This document shows positions 16,451-24,605 of a stretch of DNA of 34,618 nt, in pieces (positions within the stretch are counted from its first letter, which is position 1; every line of letters starts with the position of its first letter). Under the pieces are notes generated by a model. The model saw only the letters and a program-made list of their open reading frames with translations. It was not told the DNA's origin and searched no databases. Origin of the DNA: Candidatus Krumholzibacteriia bacterium (GTDB lineage Bacteria > Krumholzibacteriota > Krumholzibacteriia > LZORAL124-64-63). The position numbers and the translations under genes were made by a program. The stretch spans positions 1 through 34,618 of the forward strand of contig JAGLCY010000104.1 of NCBI GenBank assembly GCA_023270185.1. The letters are read 5' to 3'.

Positions 16451-18499
16451 TCAACCCTCGTCGGGCTTGGAAACCTCAACGGTGCTGACGTCCACTGTGA
16501 TCTCGTCCAGTCGCTTCTGGGTCTCGGGCAGGACATCCTCCTGCACGCGGCCGTCGAGGTGCTTGGCCAGGAACCGTTCCATGGCCACCGCGAGGGCCTT
16601 GCGGTTTTCGGGTGCCCGGAAGCCGTGTCCCTCGTCGGGGGCTACCACGTATTCAACAGCCTTTTCCTTCTGACGCAGGGCCACCACGATCTGATCCGAC
16701 TCGTGCTGCTTGACTCGAGGGTCGTTGGCGCCGTGCACCACCAGCAGGGGTGCCTTGATCTGGTCGCAGGAGAATAGGGGAGAGCGAGCTATCAGGTCGG
16801 CGCGATCCGCCTCGACCTCGGGGTTGCCGACCCTCTTGTACCAGGATCCCTCAAGGAATGGTTTCCAGTATTCGGGGAAACTTTCGATGAGGGTGATCAG
16901 GTTGGACGGCCCGACGTAGGGCACGCCGCAGGCGTACAGGTCGGGCGTGAAGGTAACTCCGGCCAGCGTGGCGTAGCCGCCGTAGCTGCCGCCGAAGATG
17001 CCCACCCGGGTGGGATCGGCAATGCCTTCGGCAATAAGCCATTTCACGGCGTCCGTTACGTCGTGCTGCATGGAGCCGGTGCCCCATTCCCTGTTGCCCG
17101 CGTTCGTGTAGTTTTTTCCGTAGCCTGTTGAGCTGCGATAGTTGACCTGCATCACGGCGTAACCGCGGTTGGCCAGGAACTGGGCGTAGGGTTCGTATCC
17201 CCAGTAGTCACGGGCCCAGGGGCCGCCGTGGATATACATGACCACCGGAAGGTTCGATTCCCCAAGCCCCTTGGGCAGGGTCAGGTAGCCGTGGATCTTC
17301 ATGCCGTCGCGAGCTTCGAAGCTCACGGGTTTCATGTGAGCCAGATCCCCGGTGGGCAGCTCCGGCCGTGAGCGGTACTGCAGTTCGGCCTTGCCCGAAG
17401 CGGCATCGAAGAGATAGACCGAGCCGGGATCGACGTCGCTCGAGACGGACACCAGCATGCGGCCCATGTCCCGCGACATGCTGTTGACGCCGATCTCGCC
17501 TTCGGGTAGGGCCTTCTTGAGATTGGCCCACATCTTCTTCGCTTCGTCAGTCTGGGGATATACCCGGACCCGGTCGCCCACGTACGTTGTGGCGATCAAT
17601 TCGTCGGTATCGGGGTGGAAGACGGCGTTGCCGAAGTCCACTTCGTTTTCGGGATCCTTTTCGACAAGCGTGATCTCACCACTTTCCACATCCATGATCA
17701 TGAGTTCGCCCAGGTCACGTTCACCCTTGTTGGTACTCAGGTAGAAGTGGAGGCGGTCCTTGTGGAAACCGATGGGACTGATGTCCTCTTCGTAGGTGCA
17801 GGTCAGGATTTGCTCGAGGCCCTCCATGTCTACCCGCAGCAGCTCGATACCGCCATCGGGAAGCTGACGGTAGGCCAGACGCAGCTCGCCCTCCAGGTCG
17901 AAGATCCAGTAGCCAACGCCCTCGTCGTTTTGTTTAACAAGAACCCTCTCGCCAGTTGCGATATCCACCTTGTAGATGTCGTGGAAGCTGGGGTCGCGGT
18001 CGTTCATGCCGACCAGAATCACGTCCGGCGCGTTCTTGGGCACTGAATAGATCCTGGTCCGGACACCGTCGACGGGGGTCAGGTTGCGCGCGGCAGGGAC
18101 GTCGTCCGGGCCGACTTCACCCGCGGGGTCGACAGCCCACACGTGGAAGTTCTCATCGCCGTCCTTGTCCTGAACGTAAAGGACGTAGCGGCTGTCGCGG
18201 CTCCAGAAATAACCGGGCACGGGCCGTTCGTCCGCCGTTACGGGCCGGGCGGTGTCGAAGGGCTCGTCAGCCGCCTTGATCCAGATGTTGCGGGCACCGT
18301 TGTAAGGCTTGATGAAACTCATCCATTTGCCGTCTGGTGAAAGCTGGGAAGCGGAGATTTCCGGATCTCCAAAGAAGAGCTCCCTGTCAATCAGGGGAGC
18401 AGGTTCAGCGGCCGCCACCGCGGTCTGTTCCTGCGTGTCGCCGCAGCCGGCTGCGGCCAGAAGGGCCAGGCCCAGCACAAGTAGAGTCAAACGCTTCAT
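16451..18499 (-). CDS. S9 family (prolyl oligopeptidase / acylaminoacyl-peptidase-like) lipoprotein
   Basis: A 682-residue serine peptidase anchored as a lipoprotein (lipobox AAGC, Cys19). Residues about 40-400 form the beta-propeller of WD/PD40-like blades ('[14 protein letters not shown]', '[13 protein letters not shown]'). Residues about 410-650 form the alpha/beta-hydrolase domain. '[11 protein letters not shown]' gives the oxyanion region. The triad is Ser505 in '[11 protein letters not shown]', Asp593 in 'VHGANDPRV' and His625 in 'DEGHGF'. It would cleave oligopeptides in the periplasm or at the cell surface, complementing the secreted M14 carboxypeptidase. The start has AAGGAG 8 bases upstream. 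It lies downstream of the RND pump on the same strand with hairpins between, so it is probably a separate unit. The S9 call is firm; the exact specificity cannot be read. Confidence 0.92.
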   Translation of the reverse strand: MKRLTLLVLGLALLAAAGCGDTQEQTAVAAAEPAPLIDRELFFGDPEISASQLSPDGKWMSFIKPYNGARNIWIKAADEPFDTARPVTADERPVPGYFWSRDSRYVLYVQDKDGDENFHVWAVDPAGEVGPDDVPAARNLTPVDGVRTRIYSVPKNAPDVILVGMNDRDPSFHDIYKVDIATGERVLVKQNDEGVGYWIFDLEGELRLAYRQLPDGGIELLRVDMEGLEQILTCTYEEDISPIGFHKDRLHFYLSTNKGERDLGELMIMDVESGEITLVEKDPENEVDFGNAVFHPDTDELIATTYVGDRVRVYPQTDEAKKMWANLKKALPEGEIGVNSMSRDMGRMLVSVSSDVDPGSVYLFDAASGKAELQYRSRPELPTGDLAHMKPVSFEARDGMKIHGYLTLPKGLGESNLPVVMYIHGGPWARDYWGYEPYAQFLANRGYAVMQVNYRSSTGYGKNYTNAGNREWGTGSMQHDVTDAVKWLIAEGIADPTRVGIFGGSYGGYATLAGVTFTPDLYACGVPYVGPSNLITLIESFPEYWKPFLEGSWYKRVGNPEVEADRADLIARSPLFSCDQIKAPLLVVHGANDPRVKQHESDQIVVALRQKEKAVEYVVAPDEGHGFRAPENRKALAVAMERFLAKHLDGRVQEDVLPETQKRLDEITVDVSTVEVSKPDEG

Positions 18500-18520
18500 G
18501 GGTATGTCTCCTTAAAGATG

Positions 18521-18545
18521 AGAGTCTGGAAATTCCCCGGACTCT
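18521..18545. other. Hairpin in the leader of the S9 peptidase gene
   Basis: AGAGTCTGG (18521-18529) pairs with CCGGACTCT (18537-18545), nine pairs including one wobble, with a seven-base loop. On the minus strand it precedes the peptidase ribosome site and is followed by CATCTTT. It may terminate the pump operon or act as a leader structure. Confidence 0.45.
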
Positions 18546-18575
18546 ACGGGACCGGGAGCAAAATGTTCGGACGGA

Positions 18576-18596
18576 AGCCCCGTTCCCGTCGGGGCT
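18576..18596. terminator. Short hairpin at the 3' end of the RND pump gene
   Basis: AGCCCCG (18576-18582) pairs with CGGGGCT (18590-18596) around a seven-base loop and overlaps the pump stop codon. There is no real T-run, so alone it is a weak terminator. Together with the hairpin at 18521-18545 it may separate the pump operon from the peptidase gene. Confidence 0.35.
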
Positions 18597-21500
18597 AAGG
18601 TCCGGCCGTTGTCACCTTGGCCGTTTTCAGGTCTTCCTCGCCATCGACATCATCGGAACCGACCCGTTTGGCCTTGGAGAACCGTGCCAGCAGCGAGTAG
18701 ACCACCGGCACCAGCAACAGGGTCAGGAACGTCGAAAAAAGAACCCCACCCACCACGACGATGCCCAGGGGCCGCCGTGACTCGGCGCCGGCGCCAAATC
18801 CGATGGCAATGGGCAGGATCCCGAACACCGTCGAGAAAGAGGTCATCAGGATCGGACGCAGGCGGATGCTCGCGGCCTCGATCACCGCGTCGGCGATTTC
18901 CCGTCCGCGGGACCGGAGCTGGTTGGCGAACTCCACGATCAGGATGGCGTTTTTGGTTACCAGCCCGATCAGCATGATCATTCCGATACGCGAGAAGATA
19001 TTCATGGTCTGGTCGAAAATCCATAGCGACAGCAGCGCCCCGAAAATAGCCAGCGGCACCGACAATAAAATGGTCATCGGGTCGATGAAGCTTTCGAACT
19101 GCGCCGACAAGACCAGGAAGATGAACACCAGGGCCAGGATGAACATGAAGTAGAGGGTGCCTTTGCTGTCACGATATTCCCGCGATTGCCCGCCCAAGTC
19201 GCGTTTGACCGCCGACGGCAGGTCGTTTTTCCAGATGTTGTCCAGATCGTTCAGGGCCTCGTCGATGCCCACGCCGGGCGTCAGGTTGGCCGTGATGGTG
19301 GCCGAACGCACCCTGTTGAAGTGGTTCAGCTCCTTGGGCGCCACCGTCTCTGTCACGGTGACCACGTTGGCCAACTGGACGAGTCCGCCGATACCGCGAA
19401 GATAAATCTGGTCGATGATGTCGGGTGTGGAGCGGTCGGTCGGTCGCATCTGGGCGATGACGTCATACTGCTTGGCTCCGCGTTTGAAGTTGCCGACCAC
19501 ACGGCCGCCCAGGTAAGTCTCCAGGGTGGTGCCGATGTCGGTCACGGACACGCCCAGTCCCGACGCGCGTTCGCGATCGATATCGATCTGGAGTTCGGGT
19601 TTGTTTAAACGCAGATCCGAGTCCAGGTTGATCAGGTAACCCAGTTCACCGGCTTTGGCCATCATGGTGCCTACTGCCTGGCCGAGTTCTTCATACGTAT
19701 CGGCCTGCAGGACGTACTCGATCTCGGAAGAGGAGAAGTTGCCTCCAAGGCTGGGGGGATTCACCAGGAAGGCCAGCACGCCGGGAACACCAAGCAGGCG
19801 CGGGAACATCTGGCTGACGATTTCCTGCTGGGTGTGTTCCCTTTCGCGATGGTTCTTCAGGTCCAGGAACACGAACCCGTTGGTCACGCGACCGGGACCG
19901 CCGAAGCCCAGTCCTATGGCACTGAACAGCCCCCGGCGTTCGGGCAGGGGAAGCAATTGGGCCTCGATCATGCGCATGTAGCGGTCGGTGTATTCCAGGG
20001 TCGAGCCTTCAGGGGCCAGCACGATCCCGAAGGCCGTGCCCCGGTCCTCGGTGGGCACCAGTTCTTCCGGCAGCTGTCCAAAGATCCACCCCGCGGCAAT
20101 AACCAGGGCCAGGCTGCCCAGGATCACGGGAATTTTCATTCTCAGCGAAAAGCGCAGGGTGGCCTCATACGTGCGGCCCAACCAGTCGAAAAAGGTGTCG
20201 AAGGACCGTTCCGCCCAGCTGCGCGGCTTGTCCCGGTCGACTTTCTTCAGGATGCGGGAGCAAAGCACCGGCGTCAGGGTCAGCGCCACGAACGACGACA
20301 GCATGACCGCCACCGCCAGGGTGATGCCGAACTCGCGGAACAGCCGACCCACAGACCCGGTCAAAAACGCGACGGGAATGAACACGGCGACCAGCGCGAC
20401 GGTGGTTGCCAGCACGGCAAAGCCGATTTCCCGCACGCCGTCAAAGGCCGCCCGGCGCCGTGACTTTCCCATCTCCATGTGCCGTACGATGTTTTCAAGG
20501 ACCACGATTGCGTCATCAACCACAAGGCCGATGGCCAGGACCAGGGCCAGCAAAGTCAGGATGTTGATGGTGAATCCCAGGGCGAACGCCACGGTAAATG
20601 CCCCGATAATCGAAACGGGAATGGCCACGATGGGAATCACGGTAGCCCGCAGGCTCTTGAGGAAGGCGAAGACCACCAGAACCACCAGGCACAGGGCGAT
20701 GATGATCGTCTTGCGCACTTCGTCAACCGAGGACTGGATGAATTCCGACGAGTCGTAGGCCATGTGGATGCGCATACCCGCGGGCAGCAACTGACCCAGA
20801 TCGGGCAGGCTGGCGCGAACGGCGGCGGCCACATCGAGAGTGGAGGCCTGCTTCTGCTTGACGATGCCCAGCCCAACCGCGGGGTCGCCATTGAAGCGCG
20901 TCTTGGTGCGTTCGTCCTCGGGTCCGACCTCGACTTCGGCGATCTGGTCCAGCCGCACGATTTCATTGCCGCGATGGGCCACGATGATGGCCCCGAAACC
21001 TTCGGGAGTATTCAACTCACCCCGCGTCCTGACGGCGAATTCGCGGGCGGTGCCCTCGACCCGGCCGCCGGGGATTTCGGCGTTTTCCCTGCGGACGGCC
21101 CTTTCCACATCCTGAACGGACAGGTCGTATGCCGCCATTTTCAAGGGGTCCAGCCATACACGCATGGCGTAGCGGCGCTCGCCGCCGATAAAGATGTTGC
21201 CCACACCCGGCAGTCGCTGGAGGCGCTCCTTGAGGATGCGGTCGGCGATGTCGGACAGCTCCAGAGTGGTGTGTTTTTCACTCGAGATGGCCAGCCAGAT
21301 GATCGGCTGGGCGTTGACGTCGACCTTGGCCACGATGGGGTCTTCGGCCTCGCGGGGAAGCCGGCCGCCCACGCGTGAAACCCGGTCACGCACATCGTTG
21401 GCGGCTTCGTCCACGTCGCGGGACAGCTCGAACTCTATCGTGATGACCGATCCCTGCTCACGGCTGCTGCTGGTGATGGTCTTGATCGATTCGATGGTGG

Positions 21501-21714
21501 AGAACTGTTCCTCGAGCACGTCGGTGATCTCGGTCTCGACCACCGTGGGGCTGGCCCCGCGGTAGAAAGTGGTCACCGAAACGATCGGCGGATCGGTTTC
21601 GGGATATTCCCGCACGGGCAGCCGGGTGAACGAGATATAACCCACCAGCAGGATCGACAGGCTCATCACCGTGGCGAAAACCGGGCGTTTGATGGCAACT
21701 TCGCTCAGTTTCAT
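18595..21714 (-). CDS. RND multidrug efflux pump, HAE1 family (AcrB-like)
   Basis: A 1039-residue inner-membrane proton-driven transporter. The N-terminal helix region 'IKRPVFATVMSLSILLVG' and the pore-domain opening 'LPVREYPETDPPIVSVTT' are typical of the HAE1 (drug) rather than the HME (metal) group. TM4 has the proton-relay pair Asp400-Asp401 in 'GLVVDDAIVVLENI', and TM10 has Lys921 in 'IGLVTKNAILIVEFA'. The two-fold repeat, two large periplasmic loops and twelve membrane segments are as expected. The C-terminus carries an acidic and Lys-rich tail. The start overlaps the adaptor gene stop by 4 bases. Substrates cannot be inferred from sequence alone, and no adjacent regulator is present. 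Confidence 0.94.
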   Translation of the reverse strand: MKLSEVAIKRPVFATVMSLSILLVGYISFTRLPVREYPETDPPIVSVTTFYRGASPTVVETEITDVLEEQFSTIESIKTITSSSREQGSVITIEFELSRDVDEAANDVRDRVSRVGGRLPREAEDPIVAKVDVNAQPIIWLAISSEKHTTLELSDIADRILKERLQRLPGVGNIFIGGERRYAMRVWLDPLKMAAYDLSVQDVERAVRRENAEIPGGRVEGTAREFAVRTRGELNTPEGFGAIIVAHRGNEIVRLDQIAEVEVGPEDERTKTRFNGDPAVGLGIVKQKQASTLDVAAAVRASLPDLGQLLPAGMRIHMAYDSSEFIQSSVDEVRKTIIIALCLVVLVVFAFLKSLRATVIPIVAIPVSIIGAFTVAFALGFTINILTLLALVLAIGLVVDDAIVVLENIVRHMEMGKSRRRAAFDGVREIGFAVLATTVALVAVFIPVAFLTGSVGRLFREFGITLAVAVMLSSFVALTLTPVLCSRILKKVDRDKPRSWAERSFDTFFDWLGRTYEATLRFSLRMKIPVILGSLALVIAAGWIFGQLPEELVPTEDRGTAFGIVLAPEGSTLEYTDRYMRMIEAQLLPLPERRGLFSAIGLGFGGPGRVTNGFVFLDLKNHREREHTQQEIVSQMFPRLLGVPGVLAFLVNPPSLGGNFSSSEIEYVLQADTYEELGQAVGTMMAKAGELGYLINLDSDLRLNKPELQIDIDRERASGLGVSVTDIGTTLETYLGGRVVGNFKRGAKQYDVIAQMRPTDRSTPDIIDQIYLRGIGGLVQLANVVTVTETVAPKELNHFNRVRSATITANLTPGVGIDEALNDLDNIWKNDLPSAVKRDLGGQSREYRDSKGTLYFMFILALVFIFLVLSAQFESFIDPMTILLSVPLAIFGALLSLWIFDQTMNIFSRIGMIMLIGLVTKNAILIVEFANQLRSRGREIADAVIEAASIRLRPILMTSFSTVFGILPIAIGFGAGAESRRPLGIVVVGGVLFSTFLTLLLVPVVYSLLARFSKAKRVGSDDVDGEEDLKTAKVTTAGP

Positions 21715-22784
21715 CTGGAGCCCTCCGCAGAGTTCGGTTCGCCGCCGACTGGCATGACCTTGGCCCCTTCATAGAGTTTTTGGTGGCCGGCCTTGACCAC
21801 CTGTTGGCCCTCGTCCAGGCCTTCGAGAACTTCAACCACGTCCGACAGCCGAGTGCCCAGCGACACAGCCGAGCGGGTCACAACGCTGTCGGGTTTGATG
21901 ACGTAGACATAGGCCTGTCCACCCTCGACAAAGACGGCGTCGGTGGGAACGGTCAGGGCTTCGGCCCTTTCCTTGAGGACCACGGCGATGGTGGCGGACA
22001 TCCCCGGTCTGAGGATCTCTTCGGGGTTGTCGACCAGGGCCAGGATACCAACGGTGCGTGTGGAGGTGTCGAGCTGGGGCTCGATGACGTCGACCACTCC
22101 GGTCAGCTTGATTTCGGGGAAGGCGGGGGTGGAAACGTCGACTTTGGCTCCGAGGTGTATCGACCCGAGGATCCGTTCGGGAACGGCGAAGGCGACACGC
22201 AACCTGTCGATCTGAGCCAGTTGGGTGATGGGAGTGCCCGCGCGCATGAAGGTCCCCGGGCTTACCAGGCGCCGGCCCGCCAGACCCGCGAACGGTGCGG
22301 TGATGCGGGTTTTATCGTGCCGGGTCTCGGCCAGGGCGAGATTCGCTTCGGCCACCTTCAGGTCGGCCGTGGCATCGTCTAGATCCTGGGCCGCCCCGGC
22401 GCCCTGGTCCACGATGGATTTGACTCGTTCCCAGGTGGCTTTGGTTTTGTCCCGCAAGGCACGGGCTCTTTGCGCCTCGGCCTTCAACTGGTCGTCGTCC
22501 AATCGGGCGATCAGTTCCCCCTCGGCCAGTCGCCGGCCCTCGCGGAATGGAACCTCCACAATGATGCCATCGATTTCGCCGGTCACCGTGATGGAGTTGA
22601 AGGCCTCAAGTGTGCCTACAGTCGTGAACCCGTCAATGACGGGTCCCAACACCACGGGCGCTGCTTCCACCGGTGTCGGCGGGCGTTGGAATCCACCGCC
22701 GGCCTGTTCGCCGTTGCCACCGCAGCCTCCCAATAGAACCAGGGCCAATCCCAATGTCGCGATACCGTATTTCTTCAAACTCAC
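21711..22784 (-). CDS. RND efflux periplasmic adaptor subunit (membrane fusion protein)
   Basis: A 357-residue AcrA/MexE-like lipoprotein with lipobox LGGC (Cys21). The barrel-sandwich lipoyl halves are 'GTLEAFNSITVTGEIDGII' and 'ITAPFAGLAGRRLVSPGTF', flanking an alpha-hairpin of Ala-rich heptads (about 100-160). Beta-barrel and membrane-proximal domains follow ('VPTDAVFVEGGQAYVYVI'). It bridges the pump and the outer-membrane channel. The start is GTG with AGGAG 9 bases upstream, and the channel gene stop codon overlaps that ribosome site. The stop overlaps the pump start, so translation of all three genes looks coupled. Confidence 0.92.
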   Translation of the reverse strand: MSLKKYGIATLGLALVLLGGCGGNGEQAGGGFQRPPTPVEAAPVVLGPVIDGFTTVGTLEAFNSITVTGEIDGIIVEVPFREGRRLAEGELIARLDDDQLKAEAQRARALRDKTKATWERVKSIVDQGAGAAQDLDDATADLKVAEANLALAETRHDKTRITAPFAGLAGRRLVSPGTFMRAGTPITQLAQIDRLRVAFAVPERILGSIHLGAKVDVSTPAFPEIKLTGVVDVIEPQLDTSTRTVGILALVDNPEEILRPGMSATIAVVLKERAEALTVPTDAVFVEGGQAYVYVIKPDSVVTRSAVSLGTRLSDVVEVLEGLDEGQQVVKAGHQKLYEGAKVMPVGGEPNSAEGSR

Positions 22785-22796
22785 GATCCGTTCTCC

Positions 22797-24419
22797 TTAG
22801 TTTCCGTTTCCGGGATACCAGCCGCCGCTCAGCTGCCGCAACACGGCGGCCGCGCTGGCGGTGCGGACCAGGGCATCGGAATAGCGTTGTTGTGCGGTGG
22901 CCAGGTCGGCTGCCAGGCGTACGATTTCAAAGGCGGTGGTGCGGCCATTGTTGTACTCGATCATGCCTATTTCCACCTGTTTGATGGAGGCGGCCACGCC
23001 ACGCGTCGCGATGGCGAGGCGTTTGGTGCCTCTTTCGAGCTCACGGTGCTGGGCGCGCACCTCTTCCTCCAGCAAACGCCGGCCCGCAAGGATGTCCTGT
23101 TCGGCGCGCACGATCTGGGCGCGCAACCGGTCCCGTTCTCCCTTGCCTTCGCGATTACCGAGGGGGATGGCAAAAACGAAACCGACGTTCCAGTTGGGGA
23201 AATCCCGGCCCACGGCCTGGTTCACGCTGTCGCCCCGGTCACCGTCGACGTCAGTGCGTACGGGATTGGGGTCCCCGGGAAAATAGACATCCTGGGCCGT
23301 CCCGGACAGGCCGTTGCCGCCCAGGCTGCCGATGAGATCCAGCGTTGGACGGGCGTCCCACACAGCGCCCTTTTCCAGGGCGCGCATGGCATCGGCATCG
23401 CTGCCAAGGGCCTTCAGGTCCGGGTTGCGACGCAGGACCACTGCAACCAGTGTATCCTGGGAGACAGTGGGAAAGGTCGTAGGCGGTTCATCCCCGGAGC
23501 GGTAGCGGAGGTCGTTGGCCCGGCGCCCCATCAAGGTGGCCAGCCGATCGGAAAACCGATCCAACTGTTCTTCGGTGTCCAGGAGAGTTTGTTCGGCCTC
23601 GGTCAGGAAAAACTCGGCGTTGGCAACATTGCTGGGACCGATCATGCCCGCCTTGGCGCGGAGTTTGGCGTCTTCGTGGAAGGCGGCTGCCCGGTCACGG
23701 ATCAGAAGGGTGACGGCGTGATTCCGTTCGGCGGCGTAAAGCTTCCAGTAGGCCGTTTCCACTTCCGCCCTCACAGCCAACACTGCCCCGTCGTAGCGGG
23801 AACTGGCACTGTCAAAATTGCGTTCGGCGAAGGCAAGATCACCGCTGGCCGAAGGTCCGAAGCCCTTGAGCAGGGGTTGCCGCAGGGTCAGGGCGCCGAA
23901 AGCCTGGTATTCAGGATCCAGCGTCGAAAAATCCGAGTTCGAGGTGGATCGCAGGGAATTGAGCGAGGCGGATAATTCCGTGCCCAGCCGCAGACGCATG
24001 CGGGCGCCGGCCTCGTAGTTCGAGGTTTCGGTTTTCAGGACATCGGCCCCGGCGAACAGGGAGGCGCTGGGGGTGTCCGCGCCATACCATTCGCCCGATC
24101 CGAACAGTTCCGGATCGAAGGCGCCCTTTTCCCGGCGCACGGCGTTCGTGGCCGCGACCATCTCGGCCTCGGCGATGCGCGCTTCAGTGGCCTGTATCGC
24201 GGCGTCGGCAACGGCGTCGTCGAGCAGGAGCCTTTCGCCGGGCAGACCCTCGATCGCGTCCGCCAGGGCGCTGTCGGGGCTGGCGGAAAGGACCGATTGC
24301 GGGGTCATTTGGGCGGGTGAATTCCCGGCCGATAAGGCCAGGAGGGCCGCGATCAGGGAAATGGTCCAGACAAGCCGGCAGGCAAATCCGGAAGTCTCGT
24401 GCAGAACCCATCGGCTCAT
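22797..24419 (-). CDS. TolC-family outer membrane efflux channel
   Basis: A 540-residue outer-membrane factor with a signal peptide (hydrophobic 'LVWTISLIAALLALSAG', cleavage near SPAQ). Two repeated OEP halves follow, rich in long amphipathic helices ('ATEARIAEAEMVAATNAVRR', 'RAEQDILAGRRLLEEEVRAQ') and containing 'PLLKGFG', common in TolC proteins. It would form the trimeric exit duct of the pump. The ATG at 24419 gives a sensible export signal; the frame is open 27 codons further, but that region is not signal-like. It is the first gene of the pump operon, the reverse of the common adaptor-pump-channel order. In the 186 bases shared with the divergent plus-strand gene I see only weak minus-strand promoter candidates. 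Confidence 0.9.
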   Translation of the reverse strand: MSRWVLHETSGFACRLVWTISLIAALLALSAGNSPAQMTPQSVLSASPDSALADAIEGLPGERLLLDDAVADAAIQATEARIAEAEMVAATNAVRREKGAFDPELFGSGEWYGADTPSASLFAGADVLKTETSNYEAGARMRLRLGTELSASLNSLRSTSNSDFSTLDPEYQAFGALTLRQPLLKGFGPSASGDLAFAERNFDSASSRYDGAVLAVRAEVETAYWKLYAAERNHAVTLLIRDRAAAFHEDAKLRAKAGMIGPSNVANAEFFLTEAEQTLLDTEEQLDRFSDRLATLMGRRANDLRYRSGDEPPTTFPTVSQDTLVAVVLRRNPDLKALGSDADAMRALEKGAVWDARPTLDLIGSLGGNGLSGTAQDVYFPGDPNPVRTDVDGDRGDSVNQAVGRDFPNWNVGFVFAIPLGNREGKGERDRLRAQIVRAEQDILAGRRLLEEEVRAQHRELERGTKRLAIATRGVAASIKQVEIGMIEYNNGRTTAFEIVRLAADLATAQQRYSDALVRTASAAAVLRQLSGGWYPGNGN

Positions 24420-24546
24420 GGCTTCGAAACCTTTCGGTGGATGGGAAAATCTACAATGGAAGCTCGAAAGCGAATTAAGGCAAGTTAACACAAAGCCCAC
24501 AACTTAGCCCGGGAATGTGATCCGTTCTTTCATGATCCCTGTCCTG

Positions 24547-24555
24547 TGTGATAAC
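24547..24555 (+). promoter_or_regulatory. Possible promoter for the DUF3857 gene pair
   Basis: TGTGATAAC has the extended -10 TG and matches TATAAT at 4 of 6. Seventeen bases upstream CTTTCA matches a -35 at 3 of 6. The position, about 50 bases before the GTG start, is sensible, but the signal is weak. Confidence 0.3.
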
Positions 24556-24605
24556 CTGACGCCCGAATTGATCGGAGTCCTCACCTTCAGCTCGACGAGG
24601 TCATT

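Noticed and set aside
22887-23975. A 362-codon plus-strand open frame opposite the TolC-like channel
   Set aside because: It is antisense to a recognisable outer-membrane factor and shows no signal peptide or domain.
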